This document shows, in pieces, positions 55,873-64,000 of a stretch of DNA of 64,000 nucleotides; positions within the stretch are counted from its first letter, which is position 1; the number at the start of each line of letters is the position of its first letter. The position numbers and the translations under genes are program-made. Below the pieces are notes generated by a model that made no database searches, was not told the origin of the DNA, and saw only the letters and a list, made by a program, of their open reading frames with translations. This DNA is from Microcoleus sp. EPA2 (GTDB lineage Bacteria; Cyanobacteriota; Cyanobacteriia; Cyanobacteriales; Microcoleaceae), in NCBI GenBank assembly GCA_020882975.1, contig JAHRFD010000023.1, positions 1-64,000 on the forward strand, given 5' to 3'.

Positions 55873-56214
55873 TTAAGATCTATTGAGTGGGCGAATGCCA
55901 CTCACGCCTTCGCGGAATTGTTCCACAGCTTCGGTGTAGCGAATGGGTAGTACATACTCCAAGTTTTCGTGAGGGCGGGCAATGATGTGGGTGGACATAA
56001 CTTGTCCGCCGTTAACACGCTTGACGGATTCTACTCCAGCGGCCACTGAAGCTTGTACTTCCGAGACATCTCCTCTGACGATGACTGTAACGCGGGCGCT
56101 GCCGATTTTTTCGTACCCGACTAGGGTAACGCGGGCTGCTTTGACCATGGCGTCGGCTGCTTCTACAACTGCCGGGAAGCCTAAAGTTTCAATCATGCCA
56201 ACTGCAATTGCCAT
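55873..56214 (-). CDS. ccmK1: Carboxysome shell protein CcmK1
   Basis: 113 residues; single BMC domain forming shell hexamers. [20 protein letters not shown] and [21 protein letters not shown] are typical. Compared with the neighbour at 56312 it has a C-terminal extension ending [11 protein letters not shown], the feature of CcmK1 against CcmK2. The two are near-identical elsewhere. Number assignment is by that extension. Confidence 0.93.
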   Translation of the reverse strand: MAIAVGMIETLGFPAVVEAADAMVKAARVTLVGYEKIGSARVTVIVRGDVSEVQASVAAGVESVKRVNGGQVMSTHIIARPHENLEYVLPIRYTEAVEQFREGVSGIRPLNRS

Positions 56215-56311
56215 TGTTTCTACTCCTGATTTAATATTGGGGGAACTAAACGATGTTTTTTTGACGGTTGCACTAATTTTTCACGGAACTAAGTTTCTGT
56301 GCAGTGAGAAC

Positions 56312-56623
56312 TTAGTCGCCACGGAACTGTTCGACTGCTTCGGTATAGCGAATCGGTAAAACATATTCTAGGTTTTCGTGGGGACGGGCGATGATGTGGG
56401 TAGAGACAACTTCTCCGCCATTGACCCGTTTGACGGACTCGACTCCTGCTGCTACTGAGGCTTGGACTTCCGACACGTTACCACGCACAATTACTGTGAC
56501 GCGGGCGCTGCCAATTTTTTCATAGCCCACGAGGGTGACACGAGCAGCTTTGACCATAGCGTCGGCAGCTTCCACAACAGCGGGAAAACCTTTTGTCTCA
56601 ATCATTCCCACGGCAATTGACAT
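56312..56623 (-). CDS. ccmK2: Carboxysome shell protein CcmK2
   Basis: 103 residues, standard CcmK2 length, with [20 protein letters not shown] and the pore region [13 protein letters not shown]. It is the major shell hexamer. First gene of the ccmK2-K1-L-M-N-O locus, with a divergent 499-base spacer to ndhF upstream. Confidence 0.95.
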   Translation of the reverse strand: MSIAVGMIETKGFPAVVEAADAMVKAARVTLVGYEKIGSARVTVIVRGNVSEVQASVAAGVESVKRVNGGEVVSTHIIARPHENLEYVLPIRYTEAVEQFRGD

Positions 56624-57122
56624 TTTTGAATCTCCTAAGCGAGAGTTAGTGGAATTACCGTTACAAATCTTTGACCAATTTTAAAAATTGGACGGGGGAG
56701 CCCAGATTATTTAGAAAAACGGTTTAAAGCTTCCTATCCTTTAAGAATAGGCTAAGCTGTGTACCTTGACAATATAAACCAACATCATAATGTTTAATAA
56801 CAAAAATTAAAATATTTTATGATCCTTAAAATGATTTAATATTTTTTTAATAAACTTAACATAGTCAGGAGTATATGCCGGTGGCAATGGGAGAGTCCGC
56901 TAAGTAAAAATACTCGTCAAGTAGAGTTCGCTTATGCGGTAAAAACTAATTTTTAACTGATTGAATTCTCAGTTTGAGTGCTTTCATGTATAGTTAACAT
57001 TAGTGCAAAAAATTTTGCCAAAAGTATACAATCACGTTTAGCCAAAATTCCAGGGTGCGATCGCTCGCGGATATTTTTTTCATAAAGACAGCAGTAAAAT
57101 CCAAATTTATCAGGATAAATTC
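56624..57122. promoter_or_regulatory. Divergent regulatory spacer of ccmK2 and ndhF
   Basis: 499 bases, AT-rich in the middle (56780-56860). A plus-strand TTGACA at 56766 with TAATGT 16 bases on is a weak promoter candidate. Two sides of inorganic-carbon acquisition (shell and CO2 uptake) start from here, so regulators such as the LysR-type CcmR/NdhR or CmpR would be expected to act here; I could not identify a specific box by eye. Confidence 0.45.
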
Positions 57123-58997
57123 ATGAATCCATTGCTCCTCCAAACCTGTTGGTGGGTACCTTTATATGGCTTAATAGGCGCTATTTTAACTTTGCCTTGG
57201 TCTACGGGAACAATTCGCAAAACAGGGCCGAGACCAGCGGCTTATTTCAATTTGTTGATGACTGTGTTGGCTTTTATCCACGGGTCAGTTATTTTCAGAG
57301 AAACTTGGAATGAACCATCTCAACAATTGCTGCTAAACTGGGTGCAAGTAACAGACTTAAACCTATCTTTTGCCCTAGAAATCTCTACCGTAAGTGTGGG
57401 CGCAATGGAGTTGGTGGCATTTCTAAGTTTGCTAGCACAAATTTATGCTTTGGGCTACATGGAAAAAGACTGGGCGATGGCTCGATTTTTCGGGTTGCTA
57501 GGTTTTTTTGAAGCAGCAATTAGTGGTATTGCAATTAGCGATTCGCTGCTTCTAACTTACGCTTTGTTGGAAATGCTGACACTTTCAACTTACTTGCTAG
57601 TAGGATTTTGGTACGCTCAACCCCTGGTAGTCACAGCGGCTCGTGATGCGTTTTTAACCAAGCGAGTGGGAGATGTACCCCTGCTGATGGGAGTAGTGAC
57701 ACTTTCTACTTTAGCAGGAAGTTTGAATTTTTCGGATTTAGAAACATGGGCAGAATCGGCAACTTTATCTCCTCTAGTTGCGAATTTATTAGGTTTGGCT
57801 TTAATTGCCGCACCTACGGCTAAGTGCGCTCAATTTCCCTTCCATTTGTGGCTAGACGAGGCGATGGAAGGGCCGAACCCAGCTTCAATTATGCGGAATA
57901 CGGTAGTTGTGGGTGGTGGGGCTTATGTTTTGATTAAACTTCAGCCGGTTTTGGCGCTGTCGCCGATGACTGGTGCGGTGTTGGTGGTTTTGGGTGCGGT
58001 GACGGCGGTTGGGGCTTCTTTAGTGGCGATCGCCCAAATCGACCTAAAAAGAACACTATCACATTCTACCAGTGCTTCAATGGGTTTGGTGTTTATCGCA
58101 GTGGGGTTAAATCAAGTTGACATTGCTTTGCTGTTACTGTTTGCACACTCGATTTCCAAGGCACTATTATTCATGAGCGCTGGGTCGATTATTTCGACCA
58201 CCAACACTCAAGATTTAACAGAAATGGGTGGCTTATGGTCGAGAATGCCCGCCACTACTGCGGCTTTTGTAGTAGGCGCTGCGGGGATGGTGGCACTGTT
58301 GCCCCTAGGGAATTTTTGGGCAATGCGACGCTGGCTGAATGGTTTTTGGACAGTACCTTTATGGTTGGTAGTTTTGCTGCTGTTAGTTAATTGTTTGACG
58401 GCGCTCAATTTAACTCGCGTATTTGGTTTGGTGTTTGTCGGAAAACCGCAGCCAAAAACTCGCCGAGCTCCTGAAGTGGGATGGCTAATGGCTGTTCCCA
58501 TGGTAATTTTGACTGTTACAGGACTATTAGTGCCTTGGATGTTGCAGCAGTGGCAATTATTAATTAGTTGGAGTGGACCTTGGGCTGAGACTGGAGATTT
58601 TGATAATTTAAATTTGCTGTTGAAAACTTTGGATACACCGTTGTTGATGTTGTCTGGGTTCATTGGTTGTGCGATCGGGGTGGCTATCTATTGGTATGGG
58701 GTGATACCCAGGCCTGTACGATTACCGATTCCGGCTATACAGGATTTGTTAGCTTACGATTTTTATATCGATCGCGTTTACCGTTTGACTGTGGTTTGGG
58801 CAGTTGATTCTATTTCTAAGATGAGTGCTTGGACTGACAGGTATGTGGTGGATGGCGTGGTGAATTTGTTTGGTTTTGCCACAATTTTCAGCGGTGAAGG
58901 TTTGAAGTATAGTGGTAATGGTCAGTCCCAGTTTTATGTGTTGACTATTGCTGGGGGGGTGGCTGTATTGCTGGCTTTGATAGTTTGGTTGTTTTAA
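57123..58997 (+). CDS. ndhF4: NDH-1 subunit F, CO2-uptake type (NdhF3/NdhF4)
   Basis: 624 residues with about 16 membrane helices, an antiporter-like proton-pumping subunit. SLLLTYALLEMLTLSTYLLV, FPFHLWLDEAMEGPNPASIMRN (in parts) and HSISKALLFMSAGSIIS are family signatures; the DEAMEGP version rather than DAMEGPTP is typical of the CO2-uptake paralogues. With ndhD and the Cup gene it forms an NDH-1MS-type CO2-converting complex. The number 4 (constitutive, NdhF4-D4-CupB) is inferred from recalled linkage to the ccm locus. Confidence 0.88.
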   Translation: MNPLLLQTCWWVPLYGLIGAILTLPWSTGTIRKTGPRPAAYFNLLMTVLAFIHGSVIFRETWNEPSQQLLLNWVQVTDLNLSFALEISTVSVGAMELVAFLSLLAQIYALGYMEKDWAMARFFGLLGFFEAAISGIAISDSLLLTYALLEMLTLSTYLLVGFWYAQPLVVTAARDAFLTKRVGDVPLLMGVVTLSTLAGSLNFSDLETWAESATLSPLVANLLGLALIAAPTAKCAQFPFHLWLDEAMEGPNPASIMRNTVVVGGGAYVLIKLQPVLALSPMTGAVLVVLGAVTAVGASLVAIAQIDLKRTLSHSTSASMGLVFIAVGLNQVDIALLLLFAHSISKALLFMSAGSIISTTNTQDLTEMGGLWSRMPATTAAFVVGAAGMVALLPLGNFWAMRRWLNGFWTVPLWLVVLLLLVNCLTALNLTRVFGLVFVGKPQPKTRRAPEVGWLMAVPMVILTVTGLLVPWMLQQWQLLISWSGPWAETGDFDNLNLLLKTLDTPLLMLSGFIGCAIGVAIYWYGVIPRPVRLPIPAIQDLLAYDFYIDRVYRLTVVWAVDSISKMSAWTDRYVVDGVVNLFGFATIFSGEGLKYSGNGQSQFYVLTIAGGVAVLLALIVWLF

Positions 58998-59062
58998 ACC
59001 GCAGATGAGAGCAGATGAGAGCAGATGATTTTATTCTGGGTTTGTCTGCTTTTTATTTAATT

Positions 59063-59686
59063 TTACTCAAACTCGATCGGCCATAATTCTGCAACGGGAA
59101 CTTCCCAACCAGGTAATAGTTCAGCAATTGAAATAATGTCTCCATCTCTCAATATAACTGGTTCGGTTGCGGGGCGGTAAATTGTGACTGTGCATTTGTC
59201 TGGATCGATTAATATTCCTACTTTTGCTCCGAGTTCGAGAAATGAGAGGATTTTTTCTCGCAGCGGTTTAATGCGATCGGACTGAGACTTTATTTCTACA
59301 ACTAAATCGGGGACGAGTTCGGCAAAATACCTTTTACTTTGTTTGAGGCGCGAGGCTACCACAAAAGAAACATCAGGAACTCTCAGATCGGAATTCGGGA
59401 GAATAAACCCGCCACTAGATTCAAACACTCGTCCCAATTTGCGGGGTTTGACCCAGTTAAGCAAAAGTCGGCTGAACTCTGCCCCTATTTCGCTCGATAC
59501 AATGTCTGCTCCGCCCATTATGATAATCTTCCCGTCTACGAGTTCTAATTGGTAGTCTAGCTGTGCTTCGCAGAGTATACCTTGCAGTTGTTCCAAGTCG
59601 GCAACTGTGAGGCGGGTGGAAGGGTATGCCGATCGAACTTGCAAATCTTCCCGGTCTGTGAGACTTTCTGTAAGACTTGAGGTCAT
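59063..59686 (-). CDS. Uma2 family (DUF820) nuclease-like protein
   Basis: 207 residues. LDYQLELVDGKIIIMGGADIVS, LRVPDVSFVVASRLKQSKRYFAELVPDLVVEIKSQSD (in parts) and the VEIKS motif give the complete PD-(D/E)XK-like core (Asp, Glu-x-Lys), unlike the copy at 29667. It is on the minus strand between ndhF and ndhD, with 65 and 127 bases to its neighbours, thus interrupting a two-gene order usually kept together. Confidence 0.9.
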   Translation of the reverse strand: MTSSLTESLTDREDLQVRSAYPSTRLTVADLEQLQGILCEAQLDYQLELVDGKIIIMGGADIVSSEIGAEFSRLLLNWVKPRKLGRVFESSGGFILPNSDLRVPDVSFVVASRLKQSKRYFAELVPDLVVEIKSQSDRIKPLREKILSFLELGAKVGILIDPDKCTVTIYRPATEPVILRDGDIISIAELLPGWEVPVAELWPIEFE

Positions 59687-59813
59687 AGGATGGTTCCAAA
59701 TACATCTGAACCTATGTTAACAAAAAAAATCAGCCGATCGCTTTTATCTTGTCTGGGTTTGCGCTAATCTTAAATATAGTTTAAAAATCGGTAGTAAAGG
59801 AAAGTTTTAATTG

Positions 59814-61328
59814 ATGCTTAGTGCTTTAATTTGGATACCCATATTGGGGTCCGCTCTGATTGGGTTTTGGCCGAGGGCGGTTAGTTCTAAAATTGTGCGG
59901 AATCTGGCCCTGGCGATGGCAGGTATAACTTTGATTTTATCGGTGATTTTAGCGGCTCAGTTTGATCTAAATGCGAGTCAGTTGCAGTTTGCAGAATTTC
60001 TGCCTTGGATAGATGTTTTGGGATTGAACTACAATCTGGGTGTTGATGGTTTGTCTCTGCCTTTAGTAATTTTAAATGCTCTGCTGACTGGGGTGGCTAT
60101 TTACAGTACAGATGAGTCTATTCGCAGACCTCGAATTTATTATTCTTTGATTTTGCTGATAATGGGTGGCGTGAATGGCGCTTTTTTAGCTCAAAATTTG
60201 CTGCTATTTTTCCTGTTTTTTGAGGTGGAACTAATCCCCCTTTACCTGTTAATTGCTATTTGGGGAGGGGAACGTCGGGGTTATGCTGCTACTAAGTTTT
60301 TAATCTATACTGCCTTTGCTGGGATTGTGCTGCTGGCATCTTTCTTGGGGACAGTTTGGCTCAGTGGTGCTTCTAGTTTTGATATTGTTGGTGCTGTGGG
60401 TGCATCGCATTTGCAGGGTGCTTTACCTTTGCCTTTGGTGAGGCAAATTGTCTTACTGGCTGGGGTGTTATTGGCTTTTGGGATTAAGATGCCTTTAGTG
60501 CCTTTTCATACTTGGCTTCCTGATGCTCACGTAGAAGCTTCGACTCCGGTTTCGGTGTTGCTGGCTGGGGTGCTTTTGAAGTTGGGAACTTACGGGATGC
60601 TGCGATTTGGTTTGGGTTTGTTTCCTGATGCGTGGGCGGTGGCTGCACCTTGGTTGGCTAGTTGGGCTGTTGTCAGTGTGCTTTATGGGGCTAGTTGCGC
60701 GATCGCCCAAAAAGATATGAAGAAAATGGTAGCTTATAGTTCGATCGCTCACATGGGCTACATTCTGTTGGCTAGCGCTGCGGCTACTCCGGTGAGTATG
60801 TTGGGTACTGTTTTACAAATGGTAAGCCACGGTTTAATTTCGGCGCTACTGTTTTTAACCGTCGGTGTTGTTTACCGAAAATCAGGTAGTCGCAATTTAG
60901 ATGTGCTGCGGGGTTTGTTTAATCCCGATCGAGGTTTGCCGATGATTGGTAGTTTAATGATTCTCGGAGTGATGGCTAGTGCGGGTATTCCAGGTTTGGC
61001 TGGATTTATTGCTGAATTTTTGGTATTTCGCGGTAGCTTGCAAGTGTTTCCCGTGCAAACTTTGCTGTGCATGATCGGCACTGGTTTGACTTCTGTTTAT
61101 TTTTTAATTATGGTCAACCGTGCTTTTTTTGGTCGGCTTTCGGATTTGGTGGTGAGTTTACCACAAGTGCGTTGGGGCGATCGCATTCCTTCTTTGGTAT
61201 TGGCTGTGATTATTGTGATTATGGGAGTACAGCCGGGAGTGATTGTGGCTTTGAGTGAGAAAACGGCGATCGCCATGGTAGCTAATGTGCCACCACAAGT
61301 TAATGCGATCGCTCAAAACTTACCATAA
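59814..61328 (+). CDS. ndhD4: NDH-1 subunit D, CO2-uptake type (NdhD3/NdhD4)
   Basis: 504 residues with about 14 membrane helices. LNYNLGVDGLSLPLVILNAL, FFEVELIPLYLLIAIWGGE, FHTWLPDAHVEASTPVSVLL and the membrane-arm Glu/Lys residues are typical of NuoM/NdhD. Start ATG 59814 (a TTG precedes at 59811). Followed by the Cup-type gene on the same strand. Paralogue number by context. Confidence 0.9.
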   Translation: MLSALIWIPILGSALIGFWPRAVSSKIVRNLALAMAGITLILSVILAAQFDLNASQLQFAEFLPWIDVLGLNYNLGVDGLSLPLVILNALLTGVAIYSTDESIRRPRIYYSLILLIMGGVNGAFLAQNLLLFFLFFEVELIPLYLLIAIWGGERRGYAATKFLIYTAFAGIVLLASFLGTVWLSGASSFDIVGAVGASHLQGALPLPLVRQIVLLAGVLLAFGIKMPLVPFHTWLPDAHVEASTPVSVLLAGVLLKLGTYGMLRFGLGLFPDAWAVAAPWLASWAVVSVLYGASCAIAQKDMKKMVAYSSIAHMGYILLASAAATPVSMLGTVLQMVSHGLISALLFLTVGVVYRKSGSRNLDVLRGLFNPDRGLPMIGSLMILGVMASAGIPGLAGFIAEFLVFRGSLQVFPVQTLLCMIGTGLTSVYFLIMVNRAFFGRLSDLVVSLPQVRWGDRIPSLVLAVIIVIMGVQPGVIVALSEKTAIAMVANVPPQVNAIAQNLP

Positions 61329-61361
61329 AATATGACCTAGCTGTAGGGACACGGCAGGGGA

Positions 61362-61580
61362 CATTGGTGTCAACTTAACGTCAAACCGATAGTCCGACAG
61401 GGGTTTAAACCCCTGTCTCAACTCATTAGTCCTCTTTTAGAGGACTAATGAGTTGAGATTCTTCTCTTCAGTCCTCTTTGAGAGGACTTTCGCTATTAGA
61501 CAGGGGTTTCAACCCCGCTTAGGACTTGATGAATGACTAACGGACACGGGGCGGGCTGACAGCTTAAGTTGACACCAATG
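61362..61580. mobile_element. 219-bp MITE with 17-bp TIRs and 9-bp target duplication
   Basis: Perfect terminal repeats CATTGGTGTCAACTTAA and TTAAGTTGACACCAATG. The direct repeat GGCAGGGGA flanks it on both sides (61353-61361 and 61581-61589). Inside are a perfect palindrome GACAGGGGTTTAAACCCCTG (continued to 61417), a 19-base stem starting CTCAACTCATTAGTCCTCT (61417-61457), and AGTCCTCTTTGAGAGGACT. No coding capacity. A second copy begins at 63886. Confidence 0.85.
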
Positions 61581-61796
61581 GGCAGGGGAGAATCCCGATT
61601 TTGTAAGGGCTATAGCATTCCGGCAGATAAGTTATTGGTTAAAAGGAAGGATTTACTACGGTCATGCTTCGCCCCTACCGATATATTTGCAAATTCTGAA
61701 TGCTCCCCACGACAGTGTCCCTACCAGACCAAGAAATGCTATATCTGAAAAGCTTTTAGTGCATCATGAAAGGACTAAAGTTGTTACTACAAACAT

Positions 61797-61837
61797 CTTT
61801 CTTCCTTCTTCCTTCTTCCTTCTTCCTTCTTCCTTCA
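61797..61837. repeat. Heptamer array CTTCCTT upstream of the Cup gene
   Basis: About six perfect 7-base units end 17 bases before the ATG. On the plus strand no Shine-Dalgarno sequence remains between. Confidence 0.85.
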
Positions 61838-61854
61838 TTTAAGGTTAAATTAAA

Positions 61855-63021
61855 ATGACGAGTACCGTATTAAAGCCATCTTCTCATCCTCTAGCAGCCT
61901 ACATTGACATCTTGGAATCAGGAAAAGCTTTACTTCCTGAATCGGCAGAAAATTTAATAGAAGTAGTCGGAGTTCTTAAAAGTTATGGAGTTGTTTTAGA
62001 TGCCTATTCTCGGAATCTAAACTACATCGCTGAAGAACAGTTTTTAGTGCTTTTTCCGTTTTTTAAATATTTCAATGGGGAAGTTACTCTGCCGAAATTA
62101 ATGCGCTATTTGTGGCACGATCGCATAAATTTTGAGTATGCCGAATATTGCATGAAAACAATGCTGTGGCACGGTGGTGGCGGTTTGGATAGTTATTTGG
62201 ATTCCCCGGAGTTTGATAATTTGGTCGAAAAGGCGATCGCTGCTAAATTAAAAGGCAACTTTTTCATGCAGGGGCTCCATAAAGCATTTCCTGATTTTTT
62301 GCCGGAACAAGTGCGGATGCTGGCTTACTACACCGGTTTAGGTCAGTTTTGGCGGGTAATGAGCGATTTGTTTATGGACTTATCTGATTCCTACGATCGA
62401 GGGGAAACTAAGTCTATTGCTGACGTAGTTGATTTTGTTAAAGCTGGTTTAGTCGCAGCCGCCAGTTTACCAATTACCTACAGCGTCAAGATTAGCGGTC
62501 AAGTTTACGATATCATTCCTCCAGAGGCTGGATTGACATTTTTAGCAGATGTAGCGATTCCCTATGTCGAGTCAATTTTCTTTCGGGGAACTGCATTTTT
62601 TGGAGTAGTTTCCTACAACGCTCAAGCTCATCAAATCCCGGAACAACAAAGAGACTTTAGCTATGGTGCTTTGTTTGCCGATCCTTTACCGATTGGAGGG
62701 GCGGGGATTCCGCCAACTCAATTGATGCAAGATATGCGGCATTTTTTGCCGGAGTATTTGCAAGAAATTTATCGCACTAGCTGTCGAGGCGAAGATGATG
62801 TGCGGGTGCAAATTTGTCAGAGTTTTCAAAAGTCGATGTTTTGCGTAACGACGGCGACTATTTTGGGTTTGGCACCTCATCCCATGAATACATCAAATCC
62901 AGAGGAAAGAAAGGCTAATCGGGTTTATTTGGAAGGTTGGATGGATCGGTTTGGAAATTCTCGTTTGGATTGGGCTAATCAACCAACTAACAGGGCTTGT
63001 CAGTTGTTTCCCGAACGATAG
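61855..63021 (+). CDS. cupB: CO2 hydration protein (CupB/ChpX or CupA/ChpY type)
   Basis: 388 residues, no obvious membrane helix. It is of the cyanobacterial Cup/Chp family, which couples NDH-1 to the hydration of CO2 at the thylakoid. ETLWRVMSDLFMDLSDSYDRG-like and IPEQQRDFSYGALFADPLPIGGAGIPPTQLMQDMRHFLPEYL-type stretches (latter in parts) are what I recall of the family. It follows ndhF and ndhD. CupB is preferred to CupA because of the ccm-linked location (inference). Confidence 0.85.
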   Translation: MTSTVLKPSSHPLAAYIDILESGKALLPESAENLIEVVGVLKSYGVVLDAYSRNLNYIAEEQFLVLFPFFKYFNGEVTLPKLMRYLWHDRINFEYAEYCMKTMLWHGGGGLDSYLDSPEFDNLVEKAIAAKLKGNFFMQGLHKAFPDFLPEQVRMLAYYTGLGQFWRVMSDLFMDLSDSYDRGETKSIADVVDFVKAGLVAAASLPITYSVKISGQVYDIIPPEAGLTFLADVAIPYVESIFFRGTAFFGVVSYNAQAHQIPEQQRDFSYGALFADPLPIGGAGIPPTQLMQDMRHFLPEYLQEIYRTSCRGEDDVRVQICQSFQKSMFCVTTATILGLAPHPMNTSNPEERKANRVYLEGWMDRFGNSRLDWANQPTNRACQLFPER

Positions 63022-63029
63022 TTAGTAAT

Positions 63030-63100
63030 TAGACATCTCCCATAATTATTGTGGAACAGGCAGGATGCCTGTTCTTGACAAGCTTTTTGGGAGATGTCTA
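63030..63100. repeat. 71-bp hairpin MITE (copy 2)
   Basis: Same length and terminal repeats (TAGACATCTCCC/GGGAGATGTCTA) as the element at 6065-6135, with inner pair ACAGGCA/TGCCTGT. The inner stem bases differ from copy 1 but stay paired. It lies 8 bases after the Cup gene stop. Confidence 0.85.
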
Positions 63101-63273
63101 TTGTAGGGTGCACAGGCAGCGAGAAATCTTTGATTCGCTGCTTGCGACTGCGGACTGTCACGCACCCGGTAAAAAGTTGCTTGCTGGTGCGGCGAAAAAG
63201 TACCGAGTATTTTTTATAAAAAATTAATCGAACTCAATCAATAGGGCGATCGCAACTTAAATAACTTTTAATT

Positions 63274-63308
<35 letters not shown>

Positions 63309-63747
63309 CAAATCAATAAACTCTTGAACTTGCTTATAGGAAACAGTAAAGTGTTAGTCAATCAGCCAAAAATAAACTGATTAATGAATTAATGCAAATT
63401 TCACTCTATGAGAGGTGCTCGTAGGAATAGAGTTTAGGACGGGCGCAAAACTAAGTTGTAAAGTCTATTTTCTGTAGGGCAATTTATGAGTTACCCCTAC
63501 CAATGGTTTACGCTGCGTAAGTTCAGGAATTTTTACAGAATTGAGTTTATTAGTTGGATTTAGTGGTGTTGAAAAAGGTGCGTCGCCTTCTGTAAAACCT
63601 ACAAATAAAGCTAACATCTAGTTCCAGATTTCAGCATGACTGCACAGGTGACTCGCGCGAGATGTGTAGCAATACAGCAGATTCCACATTTATGAAGGAC
63701 ACCGCGCGATCGATCAGGGCTGTTTCATTCTCAGACAAATCATCATT

Positions 63748-63842
63748 TTGTAGGGGTAGTGCCCCCGTGCCTACCCTCTTCGTCCACGATTTTGTATGTG
63801 TTTCAGAGATCGGGGCGGGCACTCTTGGCACCGCCCCTACAA
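63748..63842. repeat. 95-bp hairpin repeat TTGTAGGGG...CCCCTACAA
   Basis: The ends TTGTAGGGGTAGTGCCCC and GGCACCGCCCCTACAA pair with few mismatches, with inner GTGCCTACCC and GGGCGGGCAC stretches. It is of the GTAGGGGC type seen often between cyanobacterial genes. Confidence 0.8.
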
Positions 63843-63885
63843 GAGAATAAAACAGCCCTGCCACGGTATGGACACTCCAAGATCT

Positions 63886-64000
63886 CATTAGTGTCAACTT
63901 AAGCTGTCAGCCCGCCAGTCCTTGCGCCCACCCGCTAGTCCGCCAGGGAATGAATTCCCTGTCTAATAGCTAAAGTCCTCTAAAGAAGACTAATGAGTTC
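63886..64000. mobile_element. Second 219-bp-type MITE, inverted, cut by window end
   Basis: Begins CATTAGTGTCAACTTAAGCT and continues GTCAGCCCGCC, which is the reverse complement of the right end of the copy at 61362-61580 with one change. Later AAAGTCCTCTAAAGAAGACT and ATGAGTTC correspond to its inner stems. The remaining part lies outside the window. Confidence 0.8.

Larger units (their letters stand above)
61329..61854. other. ndhD-cup spacer with inserted element
   Basis: 526 bases holding a 219-bp MITE-like element (61362-61580) with its target duplication, an unassigned stretch, and a CTTCCTT heptamer array (61797-61837) directly upstream of the Cup gene. Without the insertion the two genes would be about 300 bases apart. 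Confidence 0.7.

Noticed and set aside
63631-63897. Minus-strand frame of 88 codons near the window end
   Set aside because: It lies across the 95-bp hairpin repeat and the MITE end; its peptide is repeat-derived.

Overview
The window is a chromosomal segment of a filamentous, beta-carboxysome cyanobacterium, most likely of the Oscillatoriales (Microcoleus/Oscillatoria type). Supporting signs are many HIP1 palindromes (GCGATCGC), a beta-type ccmK-K-L-M-N-O carboxysome locus, CO2-uptake NDH-1 genes, the carotenoid isomerase crtH, a sipA-type regulator gene, DUF4327 and Slr1339-like genes, and abundant heptameric repeats (TTGGTAA, TGACTAA, CTTCCTT) and MITE-like hairpins between genes. The species is an inference from style, not from a match.

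Layout. 1-4.9 kb is an accessory region. It holds the tail of a TnpB gene with an IS200/IS605-type right end, two divergent modules (an XRE-type repressor gene facing a small conserved unknown gene), broken copies of the same repressor genes, and between the modules a small exported protein and a membrane-anchored protein with two beta-sandwich repeats. 4.9-24.5 kb is the S10-spc-alpha supercluster, all on the minus strand: rplC-rplD-rplW-rplB-rpsS-rplV-rpsC-rplP-rpmC-rpsQ-rplN-rplX-rplE-rpsH-rplF-rplR-rpsE-rplO-secY-adk-infA-rpmJ-rpsM-rpsK-rpoA-rplQ-truA-rplM-rpsI-rpmE-prfA. It covers ribosome proteins, the Sec translocon, RNA polymerase alpha, initiation factor 1 and release factor 1. A consensus-like promoter lies about 300 bases upstream of rplC. 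An intact TnpB element sits between this promoter and ndhN.

26-36 kb carries ndhN, a VWA protein, an Slr1339-like protein, a minus-strand dTMP-supply group (dCMP deaminase, dut, thyX), a Uma2 nuclease-like gene, a MalK/UgpC-type ABC ATPase, a phasin-like protein, DUF4327, a GH3 NagZ-like hydrolase, rbfA, and a NUDIX hydrolase. 36-50 kb carries sipA, a 1108-residue CBS-PAS-GGDEF-EAL protein, a pentapeptide-repeat protein, crtH, upp, a split pair of GDT1/UPF0016 cation transporter halves, two further membrane proteins, hisIE and hemL.

50-63 kb is a CO2-concentrating region. A TPR protein is followed by ccmO, ccmN, ccmM, ccmL and two ccmK genes (minus strand). From a 500-base divergent spacer, ndhF, ndhD and a CO2-hydration (Cup/Chp) gene run the other way, with a Uma2 gene inserted on the opposite strand between ndhF and ndhD. 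The last kilobase holds repeats only. Among them are a 71-bp hairpin MITE also present near 6 kb, and the start of a second copy of a 219-bp element whose first copy (61.36 kb) has 17-bp terminal inverted repeats and a 9-bp target duplication.

No tRNA, rRNA or CRISPR array was recognised. Several long reading frames begin inside repeat-derived sequence, so I moved the starts of rpoA, truA, rpmC, rplP, rpsC, ndhN, the MFS gene, the GH3 gene and thyX downstream on the basis of family starts and ribosome-binding sites.
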